A stretch of DNA of 6,814 bases from Anaerolineales bacterium UBA4826 (GTDB lineage Bacteria > Chloroflexota > Anaerolineae > UBA4142). Made by a program: the position numbers and the translations under genes. Below the pieces are notes generated by a model. It was not told the DNA's origin and did not search any database. It saw nothing but the letters and a program-made list of their open reading frames with translations. The DNA is taken from NCBI GenBank assembly GCA_002400365.1, contig DHFK01000229.1:42664-49477 (forward strand), written 5' to 3'. Every line of letters begins with the position of its first letter. The stretch's first letter is position 1. Below, in pieces: positions 6,237 through 6,814 of the stretch.

Positions 6237-6265
6237 TTGCGAAATCTTTTCGCTTGTGCTACACT
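6237..6265 (+). promoter_or_regulatory. Promoter of the tRNA-Arg gene
   Basis: TTGCGA (6237-6242) and TACACT (6260-6265) are separated by 17 bp. Transcription would start near 6272, a few bases before the mature tRNA. A dyad, GCGAAA-TCT-TTTCGC (6239-6253), overlaps the -35 box. Confidence 0.65.
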
Positions 6266-6277
6266 ATTTGTCGCCAT

Positions 6278-6350
6278 GCCCCTGTAGCTCAGTGGATCAG
6301 AGCAGCGGCCTCCGGAGCCGTGTGCGCGAGTTCGAGTCTCGCCAGGGGTA
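6278..6350 (+). tRNA. tRNA-Arg (anticodon CCG)
   Basis: All arms can be folded by eye. The acceptor GCCCCTG pairs with CAGGGGT (G1-U72 is a wobble), followed by discriminator A6350. The D stem is GCTC/GAGC. The anticodon stem GCGGC/GCCGT encloses loop CTCCGGA with anticodon CCG at 6312-6314, reading CGG. The variable loop is 4 nt (GTGC). The T arm is GCGAG-TTCGAGT-CTCGC. CCA is not encoded (CCT follows). Confidence 0.95.
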
Positions 6351-6357
6351 CCTCAGC

Positions 6358-6433
6358 AACCTTGCGAAGGTTCAAGGAATCGTTGCAAAGGAATGTGCCT
6401 GCCATGACGAACATCTGCGCGACCTTCGCAAGG
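6358..6433. repeat. Inverted-repeat-bounded spacer after the tRNA
   Basis: CCTTGCGAAGGT (6360-6371) and ACCTTCGCAAGG (6422-6433) are perfect 12-bp reverse complements bounding a 50-bp centre. The left arm lies inside its own small hairpin, AACCTT-GCG-AAGGTT (6358-6372). Imperfect copies of CAAGGAATCGT recur at 6373, 6386 and 6429. The layout resembles a very short miniature repeat; no T-run makes it a terminator. Confidence 0.5.
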
Positions 6434-6441
6434 ATTCGTGA

Positions 6442-6456
6442 ATGAGACGCCGATGA
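6442..6456 (+). other. Four-codon mini-ORF (Met-Arg-Arg-Arg) overlapping the DUF6941-like start
   Basis: AAGGA (6430-6434) lies 7 nt before ATG 6442, followed by AGA CGC CGA TGA. The stop overlaps the downstream ATG in an ATGA arrangement. In-frame TGA at 6439-6441 blocks any upstream extension. It may serve translational coupling or arise by chance. Confidence 0.3.
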
Positions 6457-6814
6457 AAGCGAGAGTTGCGGTCCTTGCCGATTGCGCCAACGTTACGGCG
6501 GATGGAAAACTCAACATCATGGGCGTCTTTAACGTCATCAACGCCCACCGTGTCCCGGTGACGCACAGCCAGATGCAACTCGTTCTGAGTCTGGTGCCCG
6601 ATCCCTGGGAGACGAACACGACGGTCCCACTCGAAATCCAACTCGTGGACTCGGATGGGCGCGTTCTTTTCGGGCTGAAAGGTCAAGTGACGGTCGGAGC
6701 GGCAAGGGGCGGCGAGCAAGCGACGGCGAATTATCTGGTTGGTCTGAACAACACCGTCTTTGACAAGTTCGGTTCGTTCGAGTTCAAGGTTCTCGCCAAC
6801 GACGAGCCTTTCGT
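6453..6814 (+). CDS. DUF6941-like protein (3' end missing)
   Basis: The frame starts at ATG 6453-6455 and is open to the window edge (120 codons visible). It begins MKARVAVLADCANVTADGKL and continues NIMGVFNVINAHRVPV, then LVLSLVPDPWETN and RVLFGLKGQVTV, alternating beta-strand-like segments. The opening VAVLADxANVTADGKLNIMGVF is what I recognise from the DUF6941 family, a small cytosolic protein of unknown function common in Chloroflexota and other environmental bacteria; this name rests on memory. No signal peptide or membrane helix is visible. ATG 6453 fits the family's N-terminus, but its Shine-Dalgarno sequence is poor. A GTG at 6438 in the same frame is an alternative. A good AAGGA (6430-6434) instead precedes a four-codon mini-ORF that overlaps this start. 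No separate promoter is seen, so the gene may be read through from the tRNA. Confidence 0.7.
   Translation, partial: MKARVAVLADCANVTADGKLNIMGVFNVINAHRVPVTHSQMQLVLSLVPDPWETNTTVPLEIQLVDSDGRVLFGLKGQVTVGAARGGEQATANYLVGLNNTVFDKFGSFEFKVLANDEPF

Overview
The window looks like chromosomal DNA from an uncultured, GC-rich member of the Chloroflexota (Anaerolineae-like). This is an inference from gene style: a YfhO-type membrane protein, a surface protein with a long Thr/Pro linker, a DUF6941-like gene, short period-7 and period-8 repeat tracts, and sigma70-type TTGACA/TANNNT promoters. No marker here proves the taxon.

Layout. Positions 1-3171 (+) hold the 3' part of one very large membrane protein gene. 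A YfhO-like (GT-C type) region is fused in frame to a complete MOP-superfamily polysaccharide flippase. Three short low-complexity repeat tracts sit in frame inside its YfhO half. A strong hairpin terminator (3175-3207) separates it from a convergent minus-strand operon read rpsU (bS21), then a small RRM RNA-binding protein, then a DUF1992/DnaJC28-like protein (4321 down to 3214). A near-consensus promoter (4407-4435) and a structured leader drive this operon. Upstream, also on the minus strand, lies a membrane-anchored, Thr/Pro-linked parallel beta-helix (NosD-like) protein (6148-4454). Its last ~25 codons and its stop come from a 79-bp dispersed palindromic repeat (4452-4530). A compact divergent promoter region (6182-6265) serves the beta-helix gene and a tRNA-Arg(CCG) at 6278-6350 (+). 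An inverted-repeat-bounded spacer (6358-6433) follows, then the start of a DUF6941-like gene that runs off the right edge.

How the genes relate. The fused protein joins two envelope-glycan activities, flipping of lipid-linked sugars and a YfhO-type glycosyl transfer step, so it probably works in cell-surface glycosylation. The rpsU-RRM pair recalls the cold-regulated rbp-rpsU neighbourhood of cyanobacteria and suggests a translation or RNA-chaperone operon. The beta-helix protein is probably displayed outside the membrane. No defence island, prophage or CRISPR array is visible. The most unusual features are small repeats built into protein-coding sequence, the glycan-enzyme fusion and the rpsU leader.
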